Positions 18,396 to 26,070 of a stretch of DNA of 64,000 nt are shown here, piece after piece; position 1 is the stretch's first letter, and every line of letters starts with the position of its first letter. The notes below the pieces were generated by a model. That model was not told the origin of the DNA, searched no databases, and worked only from the letters and a program-made list of their open reading frames with translations. Made by a program: the position numbers and the translations under genes. Origin of the DNA: CADEFQ01 sp050249415 (GTDB lineage Bacteria; Pseudomonadota; Gammaproteobacteria; Steroidobacterales; Steroidobacteraceae); NCBI GenBank assembly GCA_050249415.1, contig JBFWQO010000015.1, positions 1 to 64,000 of the forward strand, read 5' to 3'.

Positions 18396-18467
18396 GGTGC
18401 CGGGGCTTCGGTTGTTCGGTTATTTCGGCGGCCGCCCAAATAAACGAACAACCGAAGCCCCGGCCCC
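18396..18467. repeat. Long palindrome, copy 2
   Basis: Arms 18396-18425 and 18438-18467 pair at 28 of 30 positions around a 12-base loop that is itself GC-palindromic. It fills the gap between two convergent genes, starting 5 bases after the dsbD stop and ending 2 bases before the other gene's stop. It could act as a bidirectional terminator or transcript stabiliser, though neither strand has a U-tract. Confidence 0.93.
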
Positions 18468-18469
18468 AA

Positions 18470-19270
18470 TCATTCAACAGCCCGCCCCGCCTCCGGCGTC
18501 AAGAGCGGCGCGACCACAGCCGCGGGCCCCCCCACGTCGTACCGGCCCCCGGCGTACGATCCGACGTCGTATGGCGAATAATACAACTCGAGGCCACCAC
18601 CCCGGCCGTCGGCGGCAGGCGGAACGAGGGCGAAATTGCGGGCGAACTTCCCGAGGTCGGCCGCAAACGGCTCGCCGGGGCCGTCGCCGATGAAGGTATC
18701 CCTGCCAGGATCGTAATCGGGCATGCGCGCGCGCTTCACGGCGATCAGCGCGTCGCGGGCCGCCTGCGCGAGCGCGATGACGCCGGGCGACCCGGGCCGC
18801 GGGTCGGTGAGGAGATCGGCCAATGCGAGGCGACGTTGCCCCAGCCGGTCCCAGACGAACGCTTCGACCGTCGTCATCGGGTGCGCGCCTCCTGCGTATT
18901 CGGACACGACACCGTGGACATCGAGATAGCGGTCGCCCGCGGGAGCGCTCGTCCAGGCCGCCTTGAAGTAGAGGCCGGCCGCCGTGCCGACTCCTCGCGC
19001 GCGGACGTAAGCCTGCGATCTCACCTGTGCCTCGGCCAGCGCGCCGCGCATGCGCGGTTCGATCGTCTCGTGCAGGCGCGGCAGCGATACGATCGCACCA
19101 TCGATCGTGATTTCGCCCTCGAAACCGTCGGCGCTCGCGGTGACCCGGGCAGGCTCGGGTGGCACCGTGGCCGGCAAGTCGACCCGCGCGTCGTTGCACC
19201 CCGCGAGAATCAGGCCTCCGGCGATTGCGAACCCGGCGACTGCAAGCCTCGACACGCTCGACTCGTTCAT
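18470..19270 (-). CDS. DUF3298/DUF4163-type lipoprotein
   Basis: A 266-residue exported protein with a clear lipobox, GGLILAGC, Cys at about residue 25. The body resembles the RsiV/DUF3298 fold: a first strand-rich region around VSLPRLHETIEPRMRGALAE, then DVHGVVSEYAGGAHPMTTVEAFVWD, the hallmark G-A-H-P segment, and a C-terminal ELYYSPYDVGSYAGG. In Bacillus RsiV this domain binds lysozyme; other members are peptidoglycan-linked or unknown. ATG 19270 was chosen over the longer frame because it starts a proper lipoprotein signal. It is divergent from the TlpA-like gene, 77 bases away. Confidence 0.75.
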   Translation of the reverse strand: MNESSVSRLAVAGFAIAGGLILAGCNDARVDLPATVPPEPARVTASADGFEGEITIDGAIVSLPRLHETIEPRMRGALAEAQVRSQAYVRARGVGTAAGLYFKAAWTSAPAGDRYLDVHGVVSEYAGGAHPMTTVEAFVWDRLGQRRLALADLLTDPRPGSPGVIALAQAARDALIAVKRARMPDYDPGRDTFIGDGPGEPFAADLGKFARNFALVPPAADGRGGGLELYYSPYDVGSYAGGRYDVGGPAAVVAPLLTPEAGRAVE

Positions 19271-19347
19271 GACAGCAGTGTACCCACAGGCAGCGAGGCC
19301 ATGCACACGCGCAGGCACGACCCGCTGCCCCGTGGCACACTGCCCTG

Positions 19348-20016
19348 ATGTCTCCCCTGCGTGCCCTCGTAGTCGTCGCCGTGCCCTTGCTGGCCGCGCT
19401 GGCCGGATATTCTGCGTGGCGGGCCATCACACCCACGCAGGGTCCGCCGGCCGTGCCGGCGCCCGCTGCCGCGCCAGCAGAGGCGCCGCCGGCGGTACGC
19501 ACGATCCCCGATACGCTGCCGACCTTCACATTGAAAGACCGCGACGGCGTGCCACGCACGCTCGCGCACTGGGCGGGCCGCCCGCTGCTCGTCAATTTCT
19601 GGGCGACCTGGTGCGCACCGTGCCGCCGCGAGATCCCGCTGCTGAAGACGTTGCGTCGCTCCTGGGCAGCCCGGGGGCTCGAGGTCATCGGGGTTGCCGT
19701 GGATTTCCGCGAGGATGTGCTGAAGTACGCTGCGGAGATCGGCCTCGACTACCCGCTCCTGATCGGCGAACAGGACGGTCTCGACGCCGCGGCCGCTTTT
19801 GGGGTCGACCCGGTGCTGCCCTTTTCCGTCTTCTCGGACAGCCGGGGCCGGATCGTCGCGGTGCGCATCGGCGAGTTGCATGCAGATGAGGCTGAGTTCA
19901 TCCTCGCGCGCGTGCACGAGGTCGATGCGGGACGGACCGAACTGCCTGTTGCGCAGCAGCAAATTGCGGAGAAGTTGCGGGAGCTGGCTGAGAATCGCGC
20001 CAAATCGGCCGCCTAA
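19348..20016 (+). CDS. TlpA/ResA-like periplasmic thioredoxin
   Basis: A 222-residue membrane-anchored thiol-disulfide protein. The N-terminal hydrophobic segment (ALVVVAVPLLAALAG) is followed by a Pro/Ala linker and an AhpC/TSA-type thioredoxin domain with the active site FWATWCAPCRREIPLL and the cis-Pro region VLPFSVF. Such proteins keep cytochrome c haem-binding cysteines or other periplasmic thiols reduced and usually receive electrons from DsbD or CcdA; the DsbD gene lies 1 kb away, which fits. A C-terminal helix (QQIAEKLRELAENR) extends beyond the domain. It is the first gene of a long rightward series. Confidence 0.85.
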   Translation: MSPLRALVVVAVPLLAALAGYSAWRAITPTQGPPAVPAPAAAPAEAPPAVRTIPDTLPTFTLKDRDGVPRTLAHWAGRPLLVNFWATWCAPCRREIPLLKTLRRSWAARGLEVIGVAVDFREDVLKYAAEIGLDYPLLIGEQDGLDAAAAFGVDPVLPFSVFSDSRGRIVAVRIGELHADEAEFILARVHEVDAGRTELPVAQQQIAEKLRELAENRAKSAA

Positions 20017-20029
20017 GTGGCCGAAAATA

Positions 20030-20054
20030 CGCGAAACTGCACATAAGTTTCGCG
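20030..20054. promoter_or_regulatory. 9-bp inverted repeat upstream of aroQ
   Basis: CGCGAAACT (20030-20038) and AGTTTCGCG (20046-20054) are perfect inverted repeats around a 7-base AT-rich spacer, 32 bases before the aroQ start. TAGATT nearby could be a -10. It could be an operator, or a weak hairpin ending tlpA transcription; no U-tract follows. Confidence 0.4.
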
Positions 20055-20085
20055 AACGCGCCATTTCCGGTAGATTTTGCGGCCC

Positions 20086-20538
20086 ATGGCGCGGCTCCTG
20101 CTCCTCAACGGCCCGAACCTCAATCTGCTCGGACAGCGCGAGCCGGACACCTATGGCCGGGAGACGCTCGATGCGCTGGTCGCGCGCGCCAGCGCCACGG
20201 CCACCTCGCTCGGGCATGTGCTCGTAGGCTTCCAGAGCAACGCCGAACATGAACTCGTCGAACGCGTGCACGCAGCGCGCAACGACGGCACCGCGTTCCT
20301 GATCGTGAACCCGGGCGCATTCACGCACACCAGCATCGCCTTGCGCGACGCACTGCTCGCGGTCGCGCTGCCGTTCATCGAGGTCCACCTCTCGAACGTC
20401 TTCGCCCGCGAAGCGTTCCGGCATCACTCCTGGTTCACCGATATCGCGGTTGGCGCAATTTTCGGACTCGGCGGCACCGGTTACGAGCTCGCTGTACGCG
20501 CGGCGGCGGAGCATCTTGCGGCGCGCAGCACCTCCTGA
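20086..20538 (+). CDS. aroQ: 3-dehydroquinate dehydratase, type II
   Basis: AroQ converts 3-dehydroquinate to 3-dehydroshikimate in the shikimate pathway. The 150-residue protein has the type II motifs: LLLLNGPNLNLLGQREPDTYG with its catalytic Arg and Tyr, FQSNAEHELVERVH, LIVNPGAFTHTSIALRDAL with the catalytic Asn/His segment, and EVHLSNVFAREAFRHHS. An in-frame TTG nine bases upstream was rejected in favour of ATG 20086. It is followed 23 bases later by accB, as in many gammaproteobacteria, where aroQ-accB-accC form a cluster. Confidence 0.96.
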   Translation: MARLLLLNGPNLNLLGQREPDTYGRETLDALVARASATATSLGHVLVGFQSNAEHELVERVHAARNDGTAFLIVNPGAFTHTSIALRDALLAVALPFIEVHLSNVFAREAFRHHSWFTDIAVGAIFGLGGTGYELAVRAAAEHLAARSTS

Positions 20539-20561
20539 AGAATCATTACGGGATACAAGGC

Positions 20562-21023
20562 ATGGACATTCGCAAGGTCAAGAAGCTCATCGAGCTGCTC
20601 GAGGAGTCGGGCATCGCCGAGATCGAAATCCGGGAGGGCGAGGAGTCCGTGCGCATCAGCCGTGCAGCGGCGCCGACGGTGATGCAGCCCGTATACACCG
20701 CGCCTGCTGCCGCGCCGGCGCCGCAGGCACCCCCCGCCGCCGCGGCCACCGCGGCGCCCGCAGCCGCGGCACCCGCGCGCAAGGCGAACGAATACGTGGT
20801 GACCGCGCCGATGGTCGGCACGTTCTACGCATCGCCGTCACCGGGCGCCAAGCCGTTCGTCGACATCGGCGACGAAGTGAAGGTCGGCCAGGTGCTGTGC
20901 ATCATCGAGGCGATGAAGATGATGAACCAGATCGAGAGCGACAAGGCGGGCCGCATCACCTCGGTGATGGCGCAGAACGGCGAGCCCGTGGAATTCGGCC
21001 AGCCGCTCTACACGATCGAGTAG
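20562..21023 (+). CDS. accB: Acetyl-CoA carboxylase biotin carboxyl carrier protein
   Basis: The 153-residue BCCP carries the biotin of acetyl-CoA carboxylase, the first step of fatty acid synthesis. It has the helical N-terminal domain (MDIRKVKKLIELLEESG), an Ala/Pro-rich flexible linker (about residues 45-75), and the C-terminal biotinyl domain with EAMKMMNQI, the biotinylated Lys at about 119. The thumb segment PMVGTFYASPSPGAKPF is retained. AAGG lies just upstream of the start. accC begins 3 bases after its stop. Confidence 0.97.
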   Translation: MDIRKVKKLIELLEESGIAEIEIREGEESVRISRAAAPTVMQPVYTAPAAAPAPQAPPAAAATAAPAAAAPARKANEYVVTAPMVGTFYASPSPGAKPFVDIGDEVKVGQVLCIIEAMKMMNQIESDKAGRITSVMAQNGEPVEFGQPLYTIE

Positions 21024-21026
21024 GCC

Positions 21027-22370
21027 ATGCTCGAGAAAGTACTGATCGCCAACCGCGGTGAGATCGCGCTGCGGGTACTGCGTGCGTGCCGCGAGCTCGA
21101 CATCAAGACGGTCGCGGTGCACTCGACGGTCGACGCCAACCTGAAGCACGTGTTGCTCGCGGATGAATCGGTCTGCATCGGGCCGCCGCCCTCGCCGCAG
21201 AGCTACCTCAGCATGCCGGCGATCATCAGCGCGGCGGAAGTGACCGACGCGGTCGCGATCCACCCCGGCTACGGCTTTCTGTCGGAGAACGCGGATTTCG
21301 CGGAGCGGGTCGAGAAGAGCGGCTTCACGTTCATCGGTCCCAAGGCCGAAGTGATTCGCCTGATGGGCGACAAGGTCTCGGCCATCAAAGTGATGAAATC
21401 GCATGGCGTGCCCTGCGTCCCGGGTTCGGACGGCCCGCTCGGCGCCGACAACGACGAGAACCTGCGCGTCGCGCGCGGCATCGGCTACCCGGTCATCATC
21501 AAGGCTTCCGGCGGCGGCGGCGGCCGCGGCATGCGGGTCGTGCACAGCGAAGGCGCGCTGCTCAATTCCATCGCGCTCACGCAGGCGGAAGCGCGCGCGG
21601 CGTTCGGCAACGACCAGGTCTACATGGAGAAGTTCCTCGATCGCCCGCGCCACATCGAGTTCCAGGTGCTCGCGGACAATTACGGCAACGTCGTGCACCT
21701 CGGCGAGCGCGACTGTTCGATGCAGCGCCGCCACCAGAAGGTCATCGAGGAAGCCCCGGCGCCGGGCATCAGCGACAAGCAGCGTCGCGAGATGGGCGAG
21801 CGGGTCGTCGCGGCCTGCGCCGCGGTCGGGTACCGCAGCGCCGGCACGCTCGAGTTCCTCTACCAGGACGGCGAGTTCTACTTCATCGAGATGAACACGC
21901 GCATCCAGGTCGAGCACCCGGTCACCGAGATGATCACGGGCATCGACCTCGTCAAGGCGCAGCTGCTGATCGCGGCCGGCCACAAGCTGCCATACGTGCA
22001 GAAGGACATCGAATTTCGCGGCCACGCGATCGAGGCGCGCATCAACGCCGAGGATGCCAAGACCTTCATGCCCTCGCCCGGCCCGGTGAAGCTGTGGCAT
22101 GCGCCCGGCGGCCCCGGCATCCGTGTCGACAGCCATCTCTACTCCGGGTACAGCGTACCCCCCAACTACGACTCGCTGATCGGCAAGGTCATCGCGTATG
22201 GCGATTCGCGCGACACGGCGATCCAGCGCATGAAAATGGCGCTCACCGAGATGGTCGTCGAGGGCATCAAGACGAACGCGGCGCTGCACCGGGAGATCTT
22301 CAACCACACCGCGTTCCGCGCGGGCGGGCTCGATATCCACTACCTCGAGCGACGGCTCGGGCTGAAATAG
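21027..22370 (+). CDS. accC: Acetyl-CoA carboxylase biotin carboxylase
   Basis: AccC carboxylates the biotin on AccB using ATP and bicarbonate. The 447-residue ATP-grasp enzyme starts MLEKVLIANRGEIALRVLRA and contains HPGYGFLSENADFA, the glycine-rich ATP loop KASGGGGGRGMRVV, and the catalytic EMNTRIQVEHPVTE. Length matches E. coli (449). It is tightly coupled to accB. A heptamer-repeat array begins at the base after its stop codon. Confidence 0.98.
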   Translation: MLEKVLIANRGEIALRVLRACRELDIKTVAVHSTVDANLKHVLLADESVCIGPPPSPQSYLSMPAIISAAEVTDAVAIHPGYGFLSENADFAERVEKSGFTFIGPKAEVIRLMGDKVSAIKVMKSHGVPCVPGSDGPLGADNDENLRVARGIGYPVIIKASGGGGGRGMRVVHSEGALLNSIALTQAEARAAFGNDQVYMEKFLDRPRHIEFQVLADNYGNVVHLGERDCSMQRRHQKVIEEAPAPGISDKQRREMGERVVAACAAVGYRSAGTLEFLYQDGEFYFIEMNTRIQVEHPVTEMITGIDLVKAQLLIAAGHKLPYVQKDIEFRGHAIEARINAEDAKTFMPSPGPVKLWHAPGGPGIRVDSHLYSGYSVPPNYDSLIGKVIAYGDSRDTAIQRMKMALTEMVVEGIKTNAALHREIFNHTAFRAGGLDIHYLERRLGLK

Positions 22371-22404
22371 GGCGAACGGCGAGCAGCGAACGGCGAGCAG
22401 CCAG
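22371..22404. repeat. Heptamer repeat array, rightward orientation
   Basis: GCGAACG/GCGAGCA units beginning at the first base after the accC stop. 22377-22404 is identical to 7136-7163. It is the left half of an inverted pair with 22475-22520. Confidence 0.8.
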
Positions 22405-22474
22405 GGCGGCGGCTGCGCCGCGCTGTGTCTCGTTGCGCCGCGCTACGCCGCCGACGACGTTACATTACGATTCC

Positions 22475-22520
22475 GGCCATTCGCCATTCGCTGTTCGCTG
22501 TTCGCCATTTGCCGTTTGCC
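22475..22520. repeat. Heptamer repeat array, inverted orientation
   Basis: Consecutive TTCGCCA and TTCGCTG units, the reverse complement of GCGAACA-type heptamers, ending 17 bases before the prmA start. With 22371-22404 it could fold the accC-prmA gap into an imperfect hairpin. Confidence 0.8.
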
Positions 22521-22537
22521 TTCGCCCGGATCCCGAA

Positions 22538-23464
22538 ATGCCGTTTCTTTCCGTCCGCTTGCCCTTGAGCGATCTCGACCCCGCAGCCGCGGAGGTTGCC
22601 TGCTTCGACACCGGCGCCCTCGCGGTGACGCTCACCGACCAGCGCGACGACGCCATCCTCGAGCCCGCGCCCGGCGAGATCCGGCTCTGGCCGGCGACAT
22701 GGATCGAGGCGACGTTCCCGCAGGATGCGGCCTCGCCCGCGACGCTCGCCGCGCTCGCGGCGGCGCTCGGCGTGCCGGTCGAGCGGCTGGAAGTGCGCGC
22801 GATCGCGGATCGCGCATGGGAACGCGAATGGCTCGCCGATTTCCATGCGATGCGTTTCGGTCGGCGGCTCCATGTCTGCCCGACGCACGAGAAGGTCGAT
22901 GCGGCGGATGCCGTGGTCGTGCAGCTCGACCCCGGATTGGCATTCGGCACGGGTACTCACCCGACCACCGCCCTGTGCCTCGAATGGCTCGATGCGCACC
23001 TGCCGCCGGATGCACAGGTGATCGACTACGGTTGCGGCTCGGGCATCCTCGGCATCGCCGCGGCGAAACTCGGCGCCGCCCGCATCGACGCGTTCGACAT
23101 CGACCCCCAGGCGCTCATCGCCACACGCGACAATGCCGCACTGAACAGGGTCGCGGATCGACTCCGCACCCACGAGCGGGTGGACACCCTGCCTGTCGCG
23201 GCCGACCTGTTGCTGGCCAATATTCTCTCCGGACCACTGATCGATCTCGCCCCGCAGTTCGCCCGCCTGGTCCGCGCCGGAGGGCAGGTCGTGCTCGCCG
23301 GCCTCCTCGCCACGCAGGCAGACGATGTCGCCGCGGCCTACGGGCCCGCGTTCGATGTCGCGCGCGGCCCGGAACGTGAAGGCTGGCAATTGCTCGTCGC
23401 CAGGCGACGGGCAATTGCCAGCGGCGATCAGCGAATAGCGAACAGCGAGCGGCCAGAAGCGTAG
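22538..23464 (+). CDS. prmA: Ribosomal protein L11 methyltransferase
   Basis: PrmA trimethylates ribosomal protein L11. The 308-residue product has the N-terminal substrate domain and a SAM-dependent Rossmann domain with DPGLAFGTGTHPTTALCLEW, DYGCGSGILGIAAAKLGA and LLANILSGPLIDLA, all typical of PrmA. ATG 22538 gives the family's N terminus; the frame is open further upstream only by chance. The last 14 or so residues (after VARRRA) are encoded by the heptamer repeat array that begins near 23421, so the repeat has replaced or extended the native C terminus. It continues the rightward acc gene series. Confidence 0.95.
   Translation: MPFLSVRLPLSDLDPAAAEVACFDTGALAVTLTDQRDDAILEPAPGEIRLWPATWIEATFPQDAASPATLAALAAALGVPVERLEVRAIADRAWEREWLADFHAMRFGRRLHVCPTHEKVDAADAVVVQLDPGLAFGTGTHPTTALCLEWLDAHLPPDAQVIDYGCGSGILGIAAAKLGAARIDAFDIDPQALIATRDNAALNRVADRLRTHERVDTLPVAADLLLANILSGPLIDLAPQFARLVRAGGQVVLAGLLATQADDVAAAYGPAFDVARGPEREGWQLLVARRRAIASGDQRIANSERPEA
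23421..23456. repeat. Heptamer repeat array within the prmA 3' end
   Basis: GCGATCA, GCGAATA, GCGAACA and GCGAGCG units in series, read through by prmA up to the stop at 23462-23464. It pairs with the inverted array at 23475-23513. Confidence 0.75.
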
Positions 23465-23474
23465 CCGAGCCACT

Positions 23475-23513
23475 CTGGCCGTTCGCTGCTCGCCGCTCGC
23501 TGTTCGCTTTCGC
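23475..23513. repeat. Heptamer repeat array, inverted, before the DUF3426 gene
   Basis: CTGGCC followed by TTCGCTG, CTCGCCG, CTCGCTG and TTCGCTT units, inverted relative to 23421-23456. CTGGCC pairs with GGCCAG at 23451-23456. It ends 12 bases before the GTG start of the next gene, leaving a possible TATCAT -10 at 23514-23519. Confidence 0.75.
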
Positions 23514-23525
23514 TATCATCGCCGC

Positions 23526-24722
23526 GTGTTCACGGTCTGCCCCAAATGCGCGTTGACGCTGGCCGTTACGGCGGCGGACCTGCGCCTCGGCCAGGGGTAT
23601 GTGCGCTGCGGTCGCTGCGCGAGCGTGTTCAACGCACTCGCGGCGCTGCACGATGAACAGCGACAGGAAGGCACACCGCCGGCTGCCGATCGGCGCGCGG
23701 CCACGCCCTCGCCGCCACCGCCGCCCCTGATGATGGAAGTGCCGGCGGCGCCCGCACCCGAGGAGGTTGCGGAACCGCGCATCGCGGAGATCGACGTCGA
23801 CCTGCCGGCCGGGATGACGTCCGGTACGGACTCCGCCGCGCCGGACACGATGGAATTCGCGCTCGGCAGTGCCGATCTCGCGCAGATCTTCGTCGCACCC
23901 GAGGTCACGGAGGGCGAGAGCGGATCGGGCACCTTCGAATCGATCGTGCTGGAGGGCGGCCTGCCGGGCGACGAGGACGATGCGCCCGACATGCTGGCGC
24001 AGGACCTCGAAAGCGCCGAGGCGGAGCTCGAGCGGATTGCCCGGGCGGCGCGCGATGCGGTGGCCGACCCGGGCTCCGGGACCGCGCAGTTCGAGGCTTT
24101 GCGCATGATGGCACCCGAGTCCGCGCCGGCGCCGCCGCGGGATGTCTATCAGCCGCGCGCCGAGGACATCGACGCGTTCGAGGACGACGACACGCGATCG
24201 CGCAGCTCGTTGCGCTACGGCGCGCTGGCCGCCGTGCTCGTGTTGCTGCTGATCGCACAGATCGTGCATCGCTCGCGCAATGAACTCGCGTTGAGCCCGA
24301 TCCTGAATGGGCCGCTGACCGCGCTGTACGCGAACCTCGGCCGGCCGCTCGCACCGCGGTGGGACCCTGCGGCGCTCGATGTGCGCCAGCTCGGTGCCAT
24401 TGCACCCTCCGGCGCGAGCGGCCAGCTGCTCGTGCGCGCGAGCATCCGCAACGAAGCCTCGCGGCCACAGCCCATGCCGCTCCTGCGCCTGACCCTGCAG
24501 GACAGGTACGGGAAGCGCATCGCGAGCCGGGATCTCACGCCGCGCGAATACCTCGGCGCGCGTGCGAGCGAGCGGGCCTTCCTCGATGCGGGCCAACGCG
24601 TCGACGCCGAGGTGGCCGTGGTCGACCCCGGCAACAGCGCCGTGGGTTTCGAGGTCGACGCCTGCCTGCCGAACGGCCGGGGCGGCGTGGCCTGCGCGGG
24701 CGACGCCGCAGCCGTGCGCTGA
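23526..24722 (+). CDS. Zinc-ribbon and DUF3426 domain membrane protein
   Basis: A 398-residue protein with an MJ0042-type zinc ribbon at the N terminus (CPKC at 5-8 and CGRC about 20 residues later), a long acidic/Pro-rich disordered stretch, one transmembrane helix (about residues 236-251, ALAAVLVLLLIAQIV) and a periplasmic DUF3426 domain of about 140 residues with RASIRNEASRPQPMPLLRL. This architecture is common between prmA and dusB/fis in gammaproteobacteria; its function is not known. The GTG start places the zinc ribbon at residues 5-24 as in relatives. Confidence 0.85.
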   Translation: MFTVCPKCALTLAVTAADLRLGQGYVRCGRCASVFNALAALHDEQRQEGTPPAADRRAATPSPPPPPLMMEVPAAPAPEEVAEPRIAEIDVDLPAGMTSGTDSAAPDTMEFALGSADLAQIFVAPEVTEGESGSGTFESIVLEGGLPGDEDDAPDMLAQDLESAEAELERIARAARDAVADPGSGTAQFEALRMMAPESAPAPPRDVYQPRAEDIDAFEDDDTRSRSSLRYGALAAVLVLLLIAQIVHRSRNELALSPILNGPLTALYANLGRPLAPRWDPAALDVRQLGAIAPSGASGQLLVRASIRNEASRPQPMPLLRLTLQDRYGKRIASRDLTPREYLGARASERAFLDAGQRVDAEVAVVDPGNSAVGFEVDACLPNGRGGVACAGDAAAVR

Positions 24723-24729
24723 CGCTTTC

Positions 24730-25725
24730 ATGCCCGTCATGCAGATCGGACCGCATCTCCTCTCGTCGCAGACGGCGCTGGCACCGATGGCGGGCGTCAC
24801 CGACCGGCCGTTTCGCGTGCTGTGTCGCCGGCTCGGCGCGGGCGTGGCGGCATCGGAAATGCTCACGTCGGACACGCGGCTGTGGCGCAGCCGCAAATCG
24901 CAGCGCCGCATGAACCACGACGGCGAGCCTTCGCCGAGAATCGTGCAACTCGCCGGTGCCGAGCCCGCGGCCCTCGCGGAGGCGGCCCGCCTCAATGTCG
25001 ATCTCGGCGCGGAGGTCATCGACATCAACATGGGCTGCCCGGCGAAGAAAGTGTTCAATCGGCACTGCGGCTCGGCACTGCTCGGCGACGAGCCGCTCGT
25101 CGCGCGCATCCTCGAGGCGGTCGTCGCGGCCGTGCGCGTACCGGTGACACTGAAAATGCGCACCGGCGTGCACCGGGAGGCGCGCAATGGCGTGAACATT
25201 GCACGCATCGCCGAGGCGAGCGGTGTGACGGCGCTCGCGGTCCACGGACGCACGCGCGCCGACCAGTATGCCGGCGAGGCGGAGTACGTGACGATCCGCG
25301 CCATCAAGCGCAGTGTGCGCATACCGGTATTCGCCAACGGCGACATAGACTCGGTGCAGAAGGCGCGCGCAGTACTTGATTTCACAGGCGCGGACGGCGT
25401 AATGCTCGGTCGCGCCGCGCACGGCGCACCGTGGATATTCCGCGATGTCAATGAATTTCTGTCTCGCGGCCACGCGCCTGCCGCGCTCGCACGCGCGACC
25501 GTGCGTGATATCATCCGCTCGCACCTGACGGATCTGTACGACTTCTACGGCGAAGACGACGGCGTCCGTTTTGCGCGCAAACACCTCGGCTGGTATTTCG
25601 AGGGGCTGTCGGGCTCCAGGGACGATCGTCGCATGTTGATGTCGCAGGAAAGTTCGTCGCAGCAGTTTGCGTGTGCGGTGGCATGGCTCGACCAGTGGGT
25701 CGACGGGACCGCGAACGCGGCCTGA
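24730..25725 (+). CDS. dusB: tRNA-dihydrouridine synthase B
   Basis: DusB is an FMN enzyme that reduces uridine to dihydrouridine at position 17 of tRNA. The 331-residue protein shows the FMN-barrel start LAPMAGVTDRPFRVLCRR, the catalytic Cys103 in INMGCPAKKVF, KMRTGVH and the Dus signature HGRTRADQYAGEA, then ANGDIDSV and GVMLGRAAHGAPWIF, and a helical tRNA-binding C terminus. ATG 24730 was chosen; a second ATG at 24739 is also possible. It is followed 36 bases later by fis, the conserved dusB-fis operon of gammaproteobacteria. Confidence 0.96.
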   Translation: MPVMQIGPHLLSSQTALAPMAGVTDRPFRVLCRRLGAGVAASEMLTSDTRLWRSRKSQRRMNHDGEPSPRIVQLAGAEPAALAEAARLNVDLGAEVIDINMGCPAKKVFNRHCGSALLGDEPLVARILEAVVAAVRVPVTLKMRTGVHREARNGVNIARIAEASGVTALAVHGRTRADQYAGEAEYVTIRAIKRSVRIPVFANGDIDSVQKARAVLDFTGADGVMLGRAAHGAPWIFRDVNEFLSRGHAPAALARATVRDIIRSHLTDLYDFYGEDDGVRFARKHLGWYFEGLSGSRDDRRMLMSQESSSQQFACAVAWLDQWVDGTANAA

Positions 25726-25761
25726 CCACAACAACGAGACGACGGCTGCGGGGATCGATCG

Positions 25762-26052
25762 ATGCCAGCGAAGAAAACCCTGCGATCGCGCACCGAACCT
25801 GCCGCGCGGTCGAACGGCAAGGCATTGCCGCTGCGGAATCACGCCGAGCAGGCGCTGTCCGATTATTTCGCGACCCTGAACGGCCACCGCCCGGCGCGCC
25901 TGTACGATCTCGTGCTGCGGGAGGTCGAAGAGCCGCTCTTTCGCGTGGTGCTCGATTACGCCGAAGGCAACCAGAGCCGCGCGGCCGGCATCCTCGGCAT
26001 CACGCGCGGCACCCTGCGCAAGAAACTGCGCCAGTTCGGGCTGTCCGCCTGA
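25762..26052 (+). CDS. fis: Nucleoid-associated protein Fis
   Basis: Fis is a dimeric DNA-bending protein that controls growth-phase transcription, recombination and nucleoid structure. The 96-residue product has the N-terminal arm and a C-terminal helix-turn-helix, NQSRAAGILGITRGTLRKKL, matching the family closely. Its position directly after dusB supports the assignment. It lies 18 bases before purH and may be co-transcribed with the purine genes. Confidence 0.95.
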   Translation: MPAKKTLRSRTEPAARSNGKALPLRNHAEQALSDYFATLNGHRPARLYDLVLREVEEPLFRVVLDYAEGNQSRAAGILGITRGTLRKKLRQFGLSA

Positions 26053-26070
26053 GCGGGCCACGGCTGCTGC

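Noticed and set aside
25726..26070. Purine riboswitch or PurR operator before purH
   Set aside because: The gap between fis and purH is only 18 bases and the fis gene fills the rest; no aptamer-like structure was seen.
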